Positions 8,848 to 16,367 of a stretch of DNA of 64,000 nucleotides are shown one piece after another. The position numbers were made by a program, and so were the translations under genes. The stretch lies in IMG/VR virus record IMGVR_UViG_3300042321_002788, positions 1 through 64,000 of that record. One strand, given 5' to 3'. Within the stretch, counting starts at the first letter, position 1. Each line of letters begins with the position of its first letter. The notes beneath the pieces are model-generated. The model was not told where the DNA came from, searched no databases, and saw only the letters and a program-made list of their open reading frames with translations. This DNA is from a virus.

Positions 8848-9018
8848 ATGGCAGATAAATTCAACCCAGAAGATAAAAACCTACAGCCAATTAGTCGGTT
8901 GCTAGGGAGAGCCGAAGTAACAGCCGATGACATCCAAAAAGCTATCGATGACTGGAAAAAGAAACCTCCGGATGATGAATTTAAAAACCTATTAGAACCT
9001 GAAATAAGTTATGAGTGA
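8848..9018 (+). CDS. Small acidic protein of unknown function (56 aa)
   Basis: A 56-residue frame starting MADKFNPEDK, related at its N-terminus to the preceding gene, with a charged C-terminal part (DDWKKKPPDDEFKNLLEPE). The stop overlaps the MuF-like start by 8 bases, so translational coupling is likely. No known domain; probably part of the head-assembly operon. Confidence 0.6.
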   Translation: MADKFNPEDKNLQPISRLLGRAEVTADDIQKAIDDWKKKPPDDEFKNLLEPEISYE

Positions 9019-9655
9019 TTTTTCTTTTAACCCTGCAACTCGACGCTATCGAGACAATCGAACGGGGAGATTTGTCTCCACTGAAAAAGTTAGACAAATC
9101 TCCCAACAAACTATTAATGCCCGTACTCAAAAAACAGATAAACTTACCCGTGACCTTTTACAGAAAAAAATAACTGCCAGCGAGTGGGAAGAAAAAATGT
9201 CTTTCGAGATTAAAAACCTAACTATTCAGCTTTATCGAGTTGGTAAGCCCGATATGACCAATTCTGACTATGGCAGAATTGGTCAGATGCTTAGAACACA
9301 ATACGCACGATTAAGAAAGTTTTCCCGTGATATTATTCTTGGTACTCAATCAGAGGCTCAAATAATCAACCGCTCTAAACAGTACGTTGCCAAGTCTAGG
9401 GAAGCTTTTGAGGAGGGAAGCCGGAGAGGACACGCTCTAGTCAACAAGTGGGAAAAGAGAATAATTACCAAAAAAGAATCTTGCCAAGAGTGTCTTTTTT
9501 ATGAAAGTGCCGGTTGGCAGCCTATCGGAACACTCCCCCGACCGACTGAAAGATGTACTTGCCGGGCTAATTGCGGCTGTTACTTTATTTTTTCTAACTC
9601 TAGGGAACGACCTACCCAGAATATGCTTTCGTTAAACTTTGGCTGGACGAAATAA
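9011..9655 (+). CDS. MuF-like head morphogenesis protein
   Basis: A 214-residue protein. The C-terminal part has the cysteine-rich signature of MuF/SPP1 gp7 minor head proteins: C-x2-C near residue 157, then SAGWQPIGTLPRPTERCTCRANC, where the loss or gain of Cys pairs around a G-x-LPRP core is typical. The N-terminus is basic and helical. MuF proteins sit on the portal and help early DNA entry or head assembly. It lies between portal and protease, the usual place. A weak hairpin follows the stop. Confidence 0.7.
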   Translation: MSDFSFNPATRRYRDNRTGRFVSTEKVRQISQQTINARTQKTDKLTRDLLQKKITASEWEEKMSFEIKNLTIQLYRVGKPDMTNSDYGRIGQMLRTQYARLRKFSRDIILGTQSEAQIINRSKQYVAKSREAFEEGSRRGHALVNKWEKRIITKKESCQECLFYESAGWQPIGTLPRPTERCTCRANCGCYFIFSNSRERPTQNMLSLNFGWTK

Positions 9656-9659
9656 AAAA

Positions 9660-9685
9660 CGCAGGGTATCAATCCTGCGCTGTTT
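9660..9685 (+). terminator. Weak terminator candidate
   Basis: A 6-bp stem (CGCAGG with CCTGCG, loop of 8) begins 4 bases after the MuF-like stop, flanked by A6 upstream and TGTTT downstream. The remaining sequence to 9837 is AT-rich, with GGTTGG/CCAACC repeats at about 9746 and 9778 and no further gene. Confidence 0.4.
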
Positions 9686-9837
9686 CCTCAGCTATACACT
9701 TTCTATGGAGACAAATATTTTGTATTGAAATTTTATATTTATAGGTTGGGCTGGAGACGACACTATTAATATACATCAACCAACCATAAACGTCAAGTCT
9801 TTAGATAGAATTATTTATATAAGTATTTTTTATTGAC

Positions 9838-10557
9838 ATGGAACTAGAACTAACCCGCGCTGAATTAGAGCTATTGCTACAGACCCGTCATCCTACCGAC
9901 GAGGAGATGTCGTTAATCAATCAATTCAAACCCTACGGACTCGATCCGTGGGAATCATCGGAACTGATGCGATTTGCTTTAATTGCTTCAAATAACTTAA
10001 TTCACGGTTCTGGCCAGGTATGGGATAAAAATGTTTTAGAAACCATGGCAGCTAGTTACCCTGGATGCGCTTTGATGCTCGATCATGAGTGGGAAGACCA
10101 GACCAAAACTTTTGGGATGATCTATGATTCTTTTATTTATTCCTTGCCTCGTGTAAGCAAGGAAGGGATAGTGCGAATCCTCGAAAAATCTCCTAATCCA
10201 AGCGAAGATTATCGAATAATCCAAAAAGACGGCTATCATCAGGTCTTGGTCTTTGGATTTACAGAAGCGACTCACCCGATTATTTCAGAAATTTCCTATG
10301 GCAGAAAAGCCGATGTTTCAATGGGGGGAATTTTTTATGGCGAGTCGATTTGTCCTATCTGCGATATTCCTTACAGTGATCCTAAATGTCCCCACTACCC
10401 CCCATATATGGCAGGGCTAGTAGATGAAGAAACGCTAACCCCTTACTATCGCCGTTCTGGAAAAATGGATTCTATCGAATGCAGTTTTGTTGCCAGTGGC
10501 AATTGTCGCCAAGCAAGATTAATAGATTCCCGTCCCAATACTTTTGTTTTTACCTAA
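9838..10557 (+). CDS. Prohead protease candidate
   Basis: A 239-residue protein. LMLDHEWEDQTKTFGMI with His83 and ADVSMGGIF with Ser161 fit the His and Ser positions of herpesvirus-fold prohead proteases (family U35/S78 type), which cut scaffold and capsid N-termini during maturation. A Cys-rich insert (CPICDIPYSDPKCPHY) directly after the Ser motif looks like a zinc-binding loop and is not usual for the family. The gene directly precedes the capsid gene, which carries a long N-terminal scaffold-like segment that would be its substrate. The start ATG at 9838 lies after a 180-base leader. Confidence 0.6.
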   Translation: MELELTRAELELLLQTRHPTDEEMSLINQFKPYGLDPWESSELMRFALIASNNLIHGSGQVWDKNVLETMAASYPGCALMLDHEWEDQTKTFGMIYDSFIYSLPRVSKEGIVRILEKSPNPSEDYRIIQKDGYHQVLVFGFTEATHPIISEISYGRKADVSMGGIFYGESICPICDIPYSDPKCPHYPPYMAGLVDEETLTPYYRRSGKMDSIECSFVASGNCRQARLIDSRPNTFVFT

Positions 10558-10572
10558 AACAGAAAGTTCTGT

Positions 10573-10609
10573 AGTACAATTATATCTAATAGTTAGTGAT
10601 CAGCAATCA
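10573..10609 (+). promoter_or_regulatory. Late-promoter candidate, motif shared with 49141
   Basis: TAGTACAAT, an AT-rich stretch, and AGTTAGTGATCAG lie just upstream of the capsid ATG at 10613. The same two blocks, in the same order, precede the tail-tube candidate at 49180. It overlaps the end of no gene. The spacing of the blocks differs by a few bases between copies. Confidence 0.5.
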
Positions 10610-10612
10610 GTA

Positions 10613-12490
10613 ATGAAAAGTACCCTAAAAGAAATTAAGCGGGTTACTCCCGTAGTTGTTAAAGATTCAGCAGAAGGAAGTGATACTCCTTCTCAAGAAG
10701 AAATCTACACCCTGACTCAAAAAGCCACTTTTCGGGGTGATTTAAAGTTTTCTGAGGGTGGTGTACCAGTTAAAAATTCCGACCCTGATCCCACTCCCGT
10801 CCCAGTCTTTGATCCCAAAGCGATTCAAGAGATTGTCAAAAACACCGTAGCAGAAACCGTAGCTTCAGTAAAGCAAGCGATGGAATCGGAAAAACAATCT
10901 GCATTAGAGTCCCAAAAGCAACAATTTGAAGCTACAAAAGCCACCCTAGAAGCTTCTCTCAATTCTGCCACGGAAGCTATCCAAAAATCTAATGAAAAAA
11001 TTGCTCAACTAGAAACTAAAGTCACTGAGTCAGAAAAAACGATTAATAACTTTGCTGACTTAGGAAAGCTTTACGGTAGCCAAACACCAGAAAAAATGCA
11101 GTTGCCTAACTTCAATAAAACCGTCGCTCATGATGCTGATAAAATTACAGGTGCGCTTGACGAAACCTTTGATTTGATTGAAGACATTCAGAAAAATTCT
11201 GGTGTAATCTATTCGGCTCCTGTAATGGGCGGTAATCAGACAGTAAACCTGTACGATAAAGTACGATTAGATCGCCATGTTAAAAATAACCGGCAACAGA
11301 TTGTTGACTCTTTAGATGATTGGGGCCGCAAACAAGGCTGGTTCAGAGGGACTCGTTCGGCTCCTGTAATGGGCGGTCAAGTTTCAAAAAATAGCCCAAC
11401 GACTGCGGCGGATTTGCCTCCGTTTTTTCTTGACACTTTGTCAGCAATTCTCCGTACAACTCAAATCCCTGGGTTTGCCTTTTGGCAGATTCCTAATTAC
11501 GCATTAGACTTTACGGCTCGTAATGGAACTGTTATCCGAATTCCTCGATTAAATTACCTAACAAGTTCCCCGTCGGTAAGCGATTATCAACTATCAGGAA
11601 AGGGTGAGTATGCTGATCTGACTTCTGAATCAGATAATAATAGTGCGTCTAGCGTATCGGCAGAAATCTTTGAATATGGGCGCGGTAAAGTAGGTGCTTC
11701 TACTGCAATCCGACCTGTTTCTATCCCAACTTTCACTGAATATTTTAGTGCGATGGGAATGATTGATTGGATGCAGATGACGCTGTATAACGACTATGCA
11801 AGTTTTGATAATACCATGATCAAAACGATGCTTGATAGTACGTCACTGCATTTGTATAACAAAAAAGGCAGTCTTGTTACTTCTCCTACTGGATTATCAG
11901 CAACAGGAGATGATGGAACTTTTACCAAAGGATTCTTGCGGCGATTATATCAATACGCCCACGATAACAAGTTCCAGATGTATCCCGACCAGACGTATTT
12001 GCTATTCTTAAATTCGACTCAAATTCTGCAATTAAAAGAGAGTTATAATGACGATTGGCAAGCAAATACGACTCGCGATCTTGACGCTTTACTAAATATT
12101 CTCAATCCATCCTATATTCCCCCTGGGGATACTGGAAGGGTTAACTCGTATTTAGGGTTGGTAGAAAAATTCCATATTTTTGAAACTGGGCAAAGCGTCG
12201 GTGTCGGAGCGGCTGGTCAACCCGGTGTTCAAAGTGAAACATTGGGCGGTTCTTTAGGTGCTAGAACTACCCGTACTGGTTATTTAATTGGAGCCGGTGC
12301 GTTAGGTGTTGGTGTAGGGATGCCGTTTCAAATCACTTTTGATAATGTCACTCAATTTGATCGTCGGATTCGCGCAACTTGGTTAGCGTGGCTCGGCTAC
12401 AAAACTCTTGACGTTGATCCCGTAGGTACTGGGGAAGCCTCTCAGCAGTTACGAGTAGCTGAATTACGCACCCTAGATGTAGCGGTATAA
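10613..12490 (+). CDS. Major capsid protein with fused scaffold-like N-terminus
   Basis: A 625-residue protein. ATG at 10613 is preferred over the TTG at 10544, because the shared promoter motif lies between them. Residues 60-165 form a long coiled coil (ETVASVKQAMESEKQSALES) like the delta/scaffold domain of capsid precursors. The C-terminal 380 residues look like an HK97-fold coat protein (LPPFFLDTLSAILRTTQIPGFAFWQIPNY, quoted in part). The peptide SAPVMGG occurs twice, near the end of the scaffold part and 40 residues later, with identical codons. It follows the protease candidate and would be processed by it. Confidence 0.75.
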   Translation: MKSTLKEIKRVTPVVVKDSAEGSDTPSQEEIYTLTQKATFRGDLKFSEGGVPVKNSDPDPTPVPVFDPKAIQEIVKNTVAETVASVKQAMESEKQSALESQKQQFEATKATLEASLNSATEAIQKSNEKIAQLETKVTESEKTINNFADLGKLYGSQTPEKMQLPNFNKTVAHDADKITGALDETFDLIEDIQKNSGVIYSAPVMGGNQTVNLYDKVRLDRHVKNNRQQIVDSLDDWGRKQGWFRGTRSAPVMGGQVSKNSPTTAADLPPFFLDTLSAILRTTQIPGFAFWQIPNYALDFTARNGTVIRIPRLNYLTSSPSVSDYQLSGKGEYADLTSESDNNSASSVSAEIFEYGRGKVGASTAIRPVSIPTFTEYFSAMGMIDWMQMTLYNDYASFDNTMIKTMLDSTSLHLYNKKGSLVTSPTGLSATGDDGTFTKGFLRRLYQYAHDNKFQMYPDQTYLLFLNSTQILQLKESYNDDWQANTTRDLDALLNILNPSYIPPGDTGRVNSYLGLVEKFHIFETGQSVGVGAAGQPGVQSETLGGSLGARTTRTGYLIGAGALGVGVGMPFQITFDNVTQFDRRIRATWLAWLGYKTLDVDPVGTGEASQQLRVAELRTLDVAV

Positions 12491-12510
12491 ACTTTATCTT
12501 TCTAACAATT

Positions 12511-12735
12511 ATGGCAAGCAAAGAAACCCTCGAAGAAACTTTACCCACTGTGACAGGTGGAACTAAAAACCTTCCCCCGACAAATGGAACCAATGAAGTT
12601 ACTTACGGCAATCTGAAAGCACTAGGTTATCCAGTCTGTAACCGGTGTAAAGGTCAACTCAGAACTGATCTCGATCATCGTCCATTTTGTCCAGTCAAAG
12701 ACACCAGTTGTCCTCTATTGAGCAAAATTTCCTAA
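12511..12735 (+). CDS. Small protein with a zinc-knuckle-like C-terminus
   Basis: A 74-residue protein. The N-terminal half is Thr/Gly/Asn rich and probably disordered. The C-terminal half has CNRCKGQLRTDLDHRPFCPVKDTSCP, where C-x2-C and C-x7-C could bind a metal. It sits between capsid and connector genes, where head-completion proteins with Rho-like or zinc folds occur, but no family is assigned. Its stop TAA shares a base with the next ATG at 12735. Confidence 0.55.
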   Translation: MASKETLEETLPTVTGGTKNLPPTNGTNEVTYGNLKALGYPVCNRCKGQLRTDLDHRPFCPVKDTSCPLLSKIS

Positions 12736-13406
12736 TGATTTTTAGCATCGATGACCTCTCTATTTTCGCACCATCGGTATCTTTATCAGAAGATGCCGTC
12801 ACTGGTGCGATTTACTTTGTTCAATCAATCATTGAAGGCGATAGAGGAGCGGATCGACCCCTAGAGATTACCCGTCATCGGGAAAGACTAAGAGTTAATC
12901 TAAAATTCCAAAATTTTAGATTAACTTATGTCAGTATAAATACTCCACTTATCAGCAATCCTGCTCCGATAATTAAAGCTAGACTAGGCAATATTACCGA
13001 TGGATTTAATCGGGCTATCGTTCCTGATAGTTGGCAAATTTTAGGCTCTAACGACTACATAATCGATATAGACGGGCAAATTCACCTATCTACTGCGATT
13101 GGTAGATCGTGGGGATATGGCGGCTATCGTGGCTACAGTCGGGAACCATATCCTGAGTTTTCTGAGGCTGATGTAGAGTATTCCAGTGGCATTGATTTTA
13201 CCCAAGATGCCCGACAAACAAAAGAGATAAAAGCGGCTTTTGGTCGTGTTTTAGATTGGGTATGTAATACTGGTTCTTTTAAAGGTGTTTCGTCAGTTGA
13301 GTTACCTTTTGAAGAGGCAAAAATCAACTACGGAACTGGTCAACTTGGTACAATTCCTGATGATTTGCTAATGATATTTAAAAAGTATCGCCCAATAAAA
13401 TTATGA
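12735..13406 (+). CDS. Head-tail connector candidate
   Basis: A 223-residue protein. ATG at 12735 overlaps the upstream stop (TAATGA) and is preferred over an earlier in-frame codon. The sequence begins with a helical segment (SLSEDAVTGAIYFVQSIIEGDRG) typical of phage gp6-like connectors, then a mostly beta region and a helical part with the KAAFGRVLDWVC motif. Connectors form a ring below the portal. No domain was named with certainty; placement between capsid and tail genes is the main argument. The next gene overlaps by 4 bases. Confidence 0.5.
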   Translation: MIFSIDDLSIFAPSVSLSEDAVTGAIYFVQSIIEGDRGADRPLEITRHRERLRVNLKFQNFRLTYVSINTPLISNPAPIIKARLGNITDGFNRAIVPDSWQILGSNDYIIDIDGQIHLSTAIGRSWGYGGYRGYSREPYPEFSEADVEYSSGIDFTQDARQTKEIKAAFGRVLDWVCNTGSFKGVSSVELPFEEAKINYGTGQLGTIPDDLLMIFKKYRPIKL

Positions 13407-13813
13407 AAGCGATTTTTATCTGTCCACTTCCGCCGACTCTTAATGAACAAATAAGATACGCTCGTGCAAATAAATTTAAAAGCGCAACTACTAAAAAAGA
13501 ATGGGACTTTAATATACAAAAACTTATTATAGAACAAGAAATTCCATGTTTTCCTGACAAAGTATGGATGCTTTACGAATGGCGAATTAAAAACTTTGGG
13601 CGTGACCCTGATAATGTTTGTGGCAGCGCAAAATATGTTAATGACGCACTGAAAAAGACAGGAGTTATTGTCGACGATAATTTAAAATATATCTATGGAT
13701 ACGATTCAATATTCACAAAATGGACGAAAGACGAATTAAAGTTAACAATTAGCGATAAACCAATTCTAAACAAAATTTTTATAGAGGATGATAATAGCAA
13801 TGTCATATCTTAA
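13403..13813 (+). CDS. RusA-like Holliday junction resolvase
   Basis: A 136-residue protein. PLPPTLNEQIRYA near the N-terminus and GRDPDNVCGSAKYVNDALKK followed by TGVIVDDNLKYI match RusA endonucleases. The acidic residues D68/D70, D81 and D91 are in the spacing of the RusA metal site. RusA resolves branched DNA made by replication and recombination before packaging. It overlaps the connector gene by 4 bases (ATGA), which places a DNA enzyme in a head operon. A short membrane-protein gene overlaps its end. Confidence 0.8.
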   Translation: MKAIFICPLPPTLNEQIRYARANKFKSATTKKEWDFNIQKLIIEQEIPCFPDKVWMLYEWRIKNFGRDPDNVCGSAKYVNDALKKTGVIVDDNLKYIYGYDSIFTKWTKDELKLTISDKPILNKIFIEDDNSNVIS

Positions 13814-13961
13814 ATTAGACCCGTCTATTGTCTGTGTTTTAATTGTTTTCGCCTGCTTGACTCATTCTTTCTTTACTCCTGAAACTACTGACACCTACGG
13901 CAATGTTATCGTAGCAATTGTTTCAGGATACCTCGGCTACCTAAAAGGTTCCGATGCTTAA
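13800..13961 (+). CDS. Small membrane protein (53 aa)
   Basis: A 53-residue frame with two hydrophobic segments, SIVCVLIVFACLTHSFF and NVIVAIVSGYLGYLKG, the second ending in a Gly-rich turn. It overlaps the RusA-like stop by 14 bases and the stop of the convergent minus-strand gene by 4. Two short membrane helices separated by a polar loop would fit a second holin-type protein, but it is far from the lysins. No family is recognised. Confidence 0.6.
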   Translation: MSYLKLDPSIVCVLIVFACLTHSFFTPETTDTYGNVIVAIVSGYLGYLKGSDA

Positions 13962-14392
13962 CTACCCTGATCAAATCTTGCATAAAGTTTAATTCTCCGT
14001 CCTAGTTTTGCGGCAATTCCTAACTGTTGACTTGTCGGGGACTCAAACACATTTAACTGTCTGACAAGACCGATTCTGCCATTAATCGTTACTTGTAATT
14101 CTCCTGTACTCATGATCGGGAACGGGTAATCTTTAGGCTTTACCAATCTTCCCTCAAAATATTCACAATCGAGATAACTACCTTCTTGTACTTCTGCCAC
14201 AGGCGGTTTTGACTGTTGCAACCAACAAGCAATTACTACAGACTCTATAGAAGATGCTCGAATAACTGGATTACCAACGGCATCGGTAGTCATGATAGAG
14301 CCTGTAGCCACAGAAAAGGATAGAGAAGCATTAGCCTTAATTGTGGGATTTTCTAGAAACTTTCCCGCAACTCCAATAGCACTGTCGAACAT
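13958..14392 (-). CDS. Unknown protein, single minus-strand gene in the head region
   Basis: A 144-residue protein (ATG at 14392; a TTG at 14449 is less likely because it would overlap the promoter of the divergent gene). Predominantly beta with a Thr/Val-rich sequence (GELQVTINGRIGLVRQLNVFE) that looks like a structural or sugar-binding beta domain. It is the only minus-strand gene within 13 kb. No family is recognised. The gene is convergent with the membrane gene (4-base overlap) and divergent from 14501. Confidence 0.55.
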   Translation of the reverse strand: MFDSAIGVAGKFLENPTIKANASLSFSVATGSIMTTDAVGNPVIRASSIESVVIACWLQQSKPPVAEVQEGSYLDCEYFEGRLVKPKDYPFPIMSTGELQVTINGRIGLVRQLNVFESPTSQQLGIAAKLGRRIKLYARFDQGS

Positions 14393-14437
14393 TTGTATTA
14401 ATATAAATTTTTCTAATCTTAGTGTATCAAAATTATC

Positions 14438-14466
14438 TTGACAATTCAAGTAAGAAGGCGTATAGT
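14438..14466 (+). promoter_or_regulatory. Sigma-70-type promoter for the host-takeover cluster
   Basis: TTGACA at 14438-14443, a 17-base spacer, and TATAGT at 14461-14466. It points at the cluster 14501 onward (ribbon-helix-helix, NblA, thymidylate synthase, ribonucleotide reductase). It begins with the same TTGACAATTC as the promoter at 5269. Confidence 0.75.
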
Positions 14467-14500
14467 TTGGTTATAGTAAATTTACAGAGGCAAGTACATT

Positions 14501-14761
14501 ATGAGAAACAATTTATCAGAGTCTAAAAACTGGTTAGGTAATCTTTCTGGATCAATTTCTAATGAGGAGGCTTTTGAGAAAGCATTAGAATATGAGCGTG
14601 TTTTTCGTCAGAATGTATCCTCAGAAACTACCTTTTATTCCCTAACAGATGATTTAAGCGATCTTGATTCTTGGACAAGAAACTTAGTGGGGGTTGTTGA
14701 TTTAGTCTCAGAAGACCCCAAAGAATCGTATATTGATTATTCAGTAGAGAAGTATCGGTAA
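14501..14761 (+). CDS. Small acidic protein of unknown function
   Basis: An 86-residue protein, first gene after the strong promoter at 14438. Charged and Ser-rich (SDLDSWTRNLVGVVDLVSEDPKESY). An AGAGGCAAG ribosome binding site is 8 bases before the ATG. First genes of phage early operons often encode host-takeover proteins, but nothing in the sequence names a target. Confidence 0.65.
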   Translation: MRNNLSESKNWLGNLSGSISNEEAFEKALEYERVFRQNVSSETTFYSLTDDLSDLDSWTRNLVGVVDLVSEDPKESYIDYSVEKYR

Positions 14762-14771
14762 GAGCTAAAAC

Positions 14772-14975
14772 ATGAATATCAAACAATTTCAAATAGAGTT
14801 TAGTGGGAAAAGCTCAGAACGTCTTGAAGAAATATCTCAGCAGTTGAATTTATCGGAGCCTGAAATTATTCGCAAAGGATTAAAGTTTATGGCTTTATAC
14901 GCTAAATCTCAGGCAGAAAAAGATACTCGGTTAATACTTGAAAAAAATGGCGATCAAAAAGAGATAATCATCTAA
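14772..14975 (+). CDS. Ribbon-helix-helix-like regulator
   Basis: A 67-residue protein. After a short beta strand (KQFQIEFSGK) come two helices (SERLEEISQQLNLSEPEIIRKGLKFMALYAKSQAE), the pattern of CopG/Arc-type ribbon-helix-helix DNA-binding proteins. These act as dimers on operator DNA. It lies ten bases after the previous gene in the same operon. Likely a small transcription factor; no operator is assigned. Confidence 0.65.
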   Translation: MNIKQFQIEFSGKSSERLEEISQQLNLSEPEIIRKGLKFMALYAKSQAEKDTRLILEKNGDQKEIII

Positions 14976-14990
14976 AAGAGGTGTTATGGT

Positions 14991-15269
14991 ATGGATGCGA
15001 ATCTAATAAAAAACCTTAAAAAAGACTTAATAGAATTAAGAAGTCAAATTTGGGATAAAATGTCGGATACTCAAAAAGAACAATATTATCAAGATGAAGC
15101 TAACAATGCTATCAGCGTTGAAAACATTATTTCTTTTTTTAACAAACATTCTGATAGAATAAAAAAAGAAATTGATAATCCTAATTTTCAAGATTTATTT
15201 GACAGAAGATTAGAGATGAAAATCACTTGTTTTGACAATTTTTGGGAGGAATTAGACAATAGAAGATAA
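14991..15269 (+). CDS. Unknown helical protein
   Basis: A 92-residue charged, helical protein. The ATG at 14991 is chosen over ATG at 14985, which is in a frame that stops at once; AGAGGTGTTATGG provides the ribosome binding site. The 3' end is unusual: the sequence beyond its stop continues as an open frame one register away (15256-15453) without a good start codon until 15313. Confidence 0.6.
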   Translation: MDANLIKNLKKDLIELRSQIWDKMSDTQKEQYYQDEANNAISVENIISFFNKHSDRIKKEIDNPNFQDLFDRRLEMKITCFDNFWEELDNRR

Positions 15270-15312
15270 ATTCACGCTAGAAGATTACATCTATGTTCCC
15301 ATTGAACCAGAA

Positions 15313-15453
15313 ATGGTAAGAAAGCTACTTAAACATCACGGAAAAGACTGGGAACCTTCTGACGAATTTAACAGCTTTTATTGTTACTTAAAACAAACAT
15401 TGAAAGACTTTGGCAATAGATTTAGTCCTCAAAAAGAAGAGTCTGAATTTTAA
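15313..15453 (+). CDS. Small unknown protein, start uncertain
   Basis: A 46-residue frame from ATG 15313 to TAA 15453, but the frame is open from 15256 and the upstream part also looks coding (EDKFTLEDYIYVPIEPEMVRKLLKHHGK). Only ATA or ATT codons could start it there, so either the start is at 15313, a rare start codon is used, or this is a frameshift extension of the preceding gene, whose stop lies at 15267-15269. No family is recognised. Confidence 0.45.
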   Translation: MVRKLLKHHGKDWEPSDEFNSFYCYLKQTLKDFGNRFSPQKEESEF

Positions 15454-15466
15454 CTTAGGAGTAATC

Positions 15467-15670
15467 ATGTCTCAACCTATCGAACTTTCTTTAGAACAGC
15501 AGTTCAATATTCGTTCTTTTCAGATTCAGGTAGAAAAAATGAGTCAGGAGCAAGCGCAGGATTTCCTGATCAAGCTTTACGAACAAATGATGGTCAGAGA
15601 AAATATGTACAAAGCTTTTCTTAAACATCAATGGGGATTAAGTGATAATCCGTGGCAAAAAACAAAGTAA
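15467..15670 (+). CDS. nblA: NblA, phycobilisome degradation adaptor
   Basis: A 67-residue protein reading MSQPIELSLEQQFNIRSF and then QVEKMSQEQAQDFLIKLYEQ and a C-terminus MYKAFLKHQWGL; this is the NblA family across its whole length (usual size about 60). NblA binds phycobilisome subunits and guides them to Clp protease. Phage copies are known from Microcystis phages and are thought to supply amino acids and relieve light capture during infection. ATG 15467 is chosen because TTAGGAGTAATC is a good ribosome binding site and the family starts here. It lies just after small early genes and before dNTP synthesis genes. Confidence 0.9.
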   Translation: MSQPIELSLEQQFNIRSFQIQVEKMSQEQAQDFLIKLYEQMMVRENMYKAFLKHQWGLSDNPWQKTK

Positions 15671-15725
15671 TACTACAGTGCCAGTTATCGGTTATCGGAT
15701 CAATATACACTAACCCAAAAAACCA

Positions 15726-15998
15726 ATGAGAACCATCTGGAAGTACCCTATAGATACAACTCCTTGTTGCGAGATTGAAATGCCTTTAAACGCAAAGATA
15801 TTATGCGTTCAGTTGCAGAATAATATTCCTACACTTTGGGCATTAGTAGAAACAGAAGAACCTAAGAGGATTTTTGATATTTTGACTTACTATACTGGTA
15901 GCTATTGGATAGATAAAAAAGGACAATACATTGAAACTTATCAACTAGCTGGATTGGTATATCATGTATTTGTTAGACCTCATCCTGCATCTCCTTAG
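15726..15998 (+). CDS. Unknown small protein, cyanophage type
   Basis: A 90-residue protein with alternating beta strands (WKYPIDTTPCCEIEMPLNAKILCVQL, quoted in part) ending VYHVFVRPHP. Proteins of this shape, beginning with a W-K-Y-x-I pattern, occur in many phages without known role. A short heptamer-like repeat (AGTTATC, GGTTATC) lies at 15682-15696 in front of it. Confidence 0.55.
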   Translation: MRTIWKYPIDTTPCCEIEMPLNAKILCVQLQNNIPTLWALVETEEPKRIFDILTYYTGSYWIDKKGQYIETYQLAGLVYHVFVRPHPASP

Positions 15999-16084
15999 AT
16001 AAACCTTTCGTATATTTGTTAAAGTTTCTGATCGCATCCCTAATATTTGCCTTTCGTAAAAAATTCTCAAATAAAGAAGGACTT

Positions 16085-16234
16085 ATGGCTATTGCAGAAA
16101 TTGACAAAAGAATATTGATTCTTTTTCAAAAAGTAAGAGAATTGCTTGCCAATAAAAAAGAATCAATCAAAAAAACATTAGCAGAAATAAAATCTCTTGA
16201 ACAAAGTAGAGGTAAAATCAATTATGACTCTTGA
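16085..16234 (+). CDS. Small helical protein (49 aa)
   Basis: A lysine-rich coiled-coil protein of 49 residues (IDKRILILFQKVRELLANKKESIKK). ATG 16085 is preferred because AAGAAGGAC lies 5 bases before it; an earlier TTG at 16016 has none. It overlaps the next gene by 11 bases. No family is recognised. Confidence 0.5.
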   Translation: MAIAEIDKRILILFQKVRELLANKKESIKKTLAEIKSLEQSRGKINYDS

Positions 16235-16367
16235 AGAAATCAACGCAAAACTGGACTTGCTTCTAGAAGAAATAGAAAACTGGAAACCTAAATCTGATTT
16301 ATATCTTAAAGAAATAAAAGCCTGGAAGCAACCAAATCTTAAAGAAAAAGGAAAACCCAATGTTTAA
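16224..16367 (+). CDS. Small helical protein (47 aa)
   Basis: A 47-residue frame, MTLEEINAKLDLLLEE and a repeated W-K pattern (IENWKPKSDLYLKEIKAWKQ). It overlaps the previous gene by 11 bases and the thymidylate synthase start by 8, so it is held in a tight operon. Possibly a small partner of thymidylate synthase, which is only inferred from coupling. Confidence 0.5.
   Translation: MTLEEINAKLDLLLEEIENWKPKSDLYLKEIKAWKQPNLKEKGKPNV

Noticed and set aside
10544-10612. Longer capsid start at TTG 10544
   Set aside because: It overlaps the protease gene, has no ribosome binding site and would place the shared promoter motif inside the coding region.
14393-14449. Longer N-terminus (TTG 14449) for the minus-strand gene 13958-14392
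   Set aside because: It would run into the -35/-10 region of the divergent promoter at 14438-14466, and the ATG at 14392 gives a normal protein.
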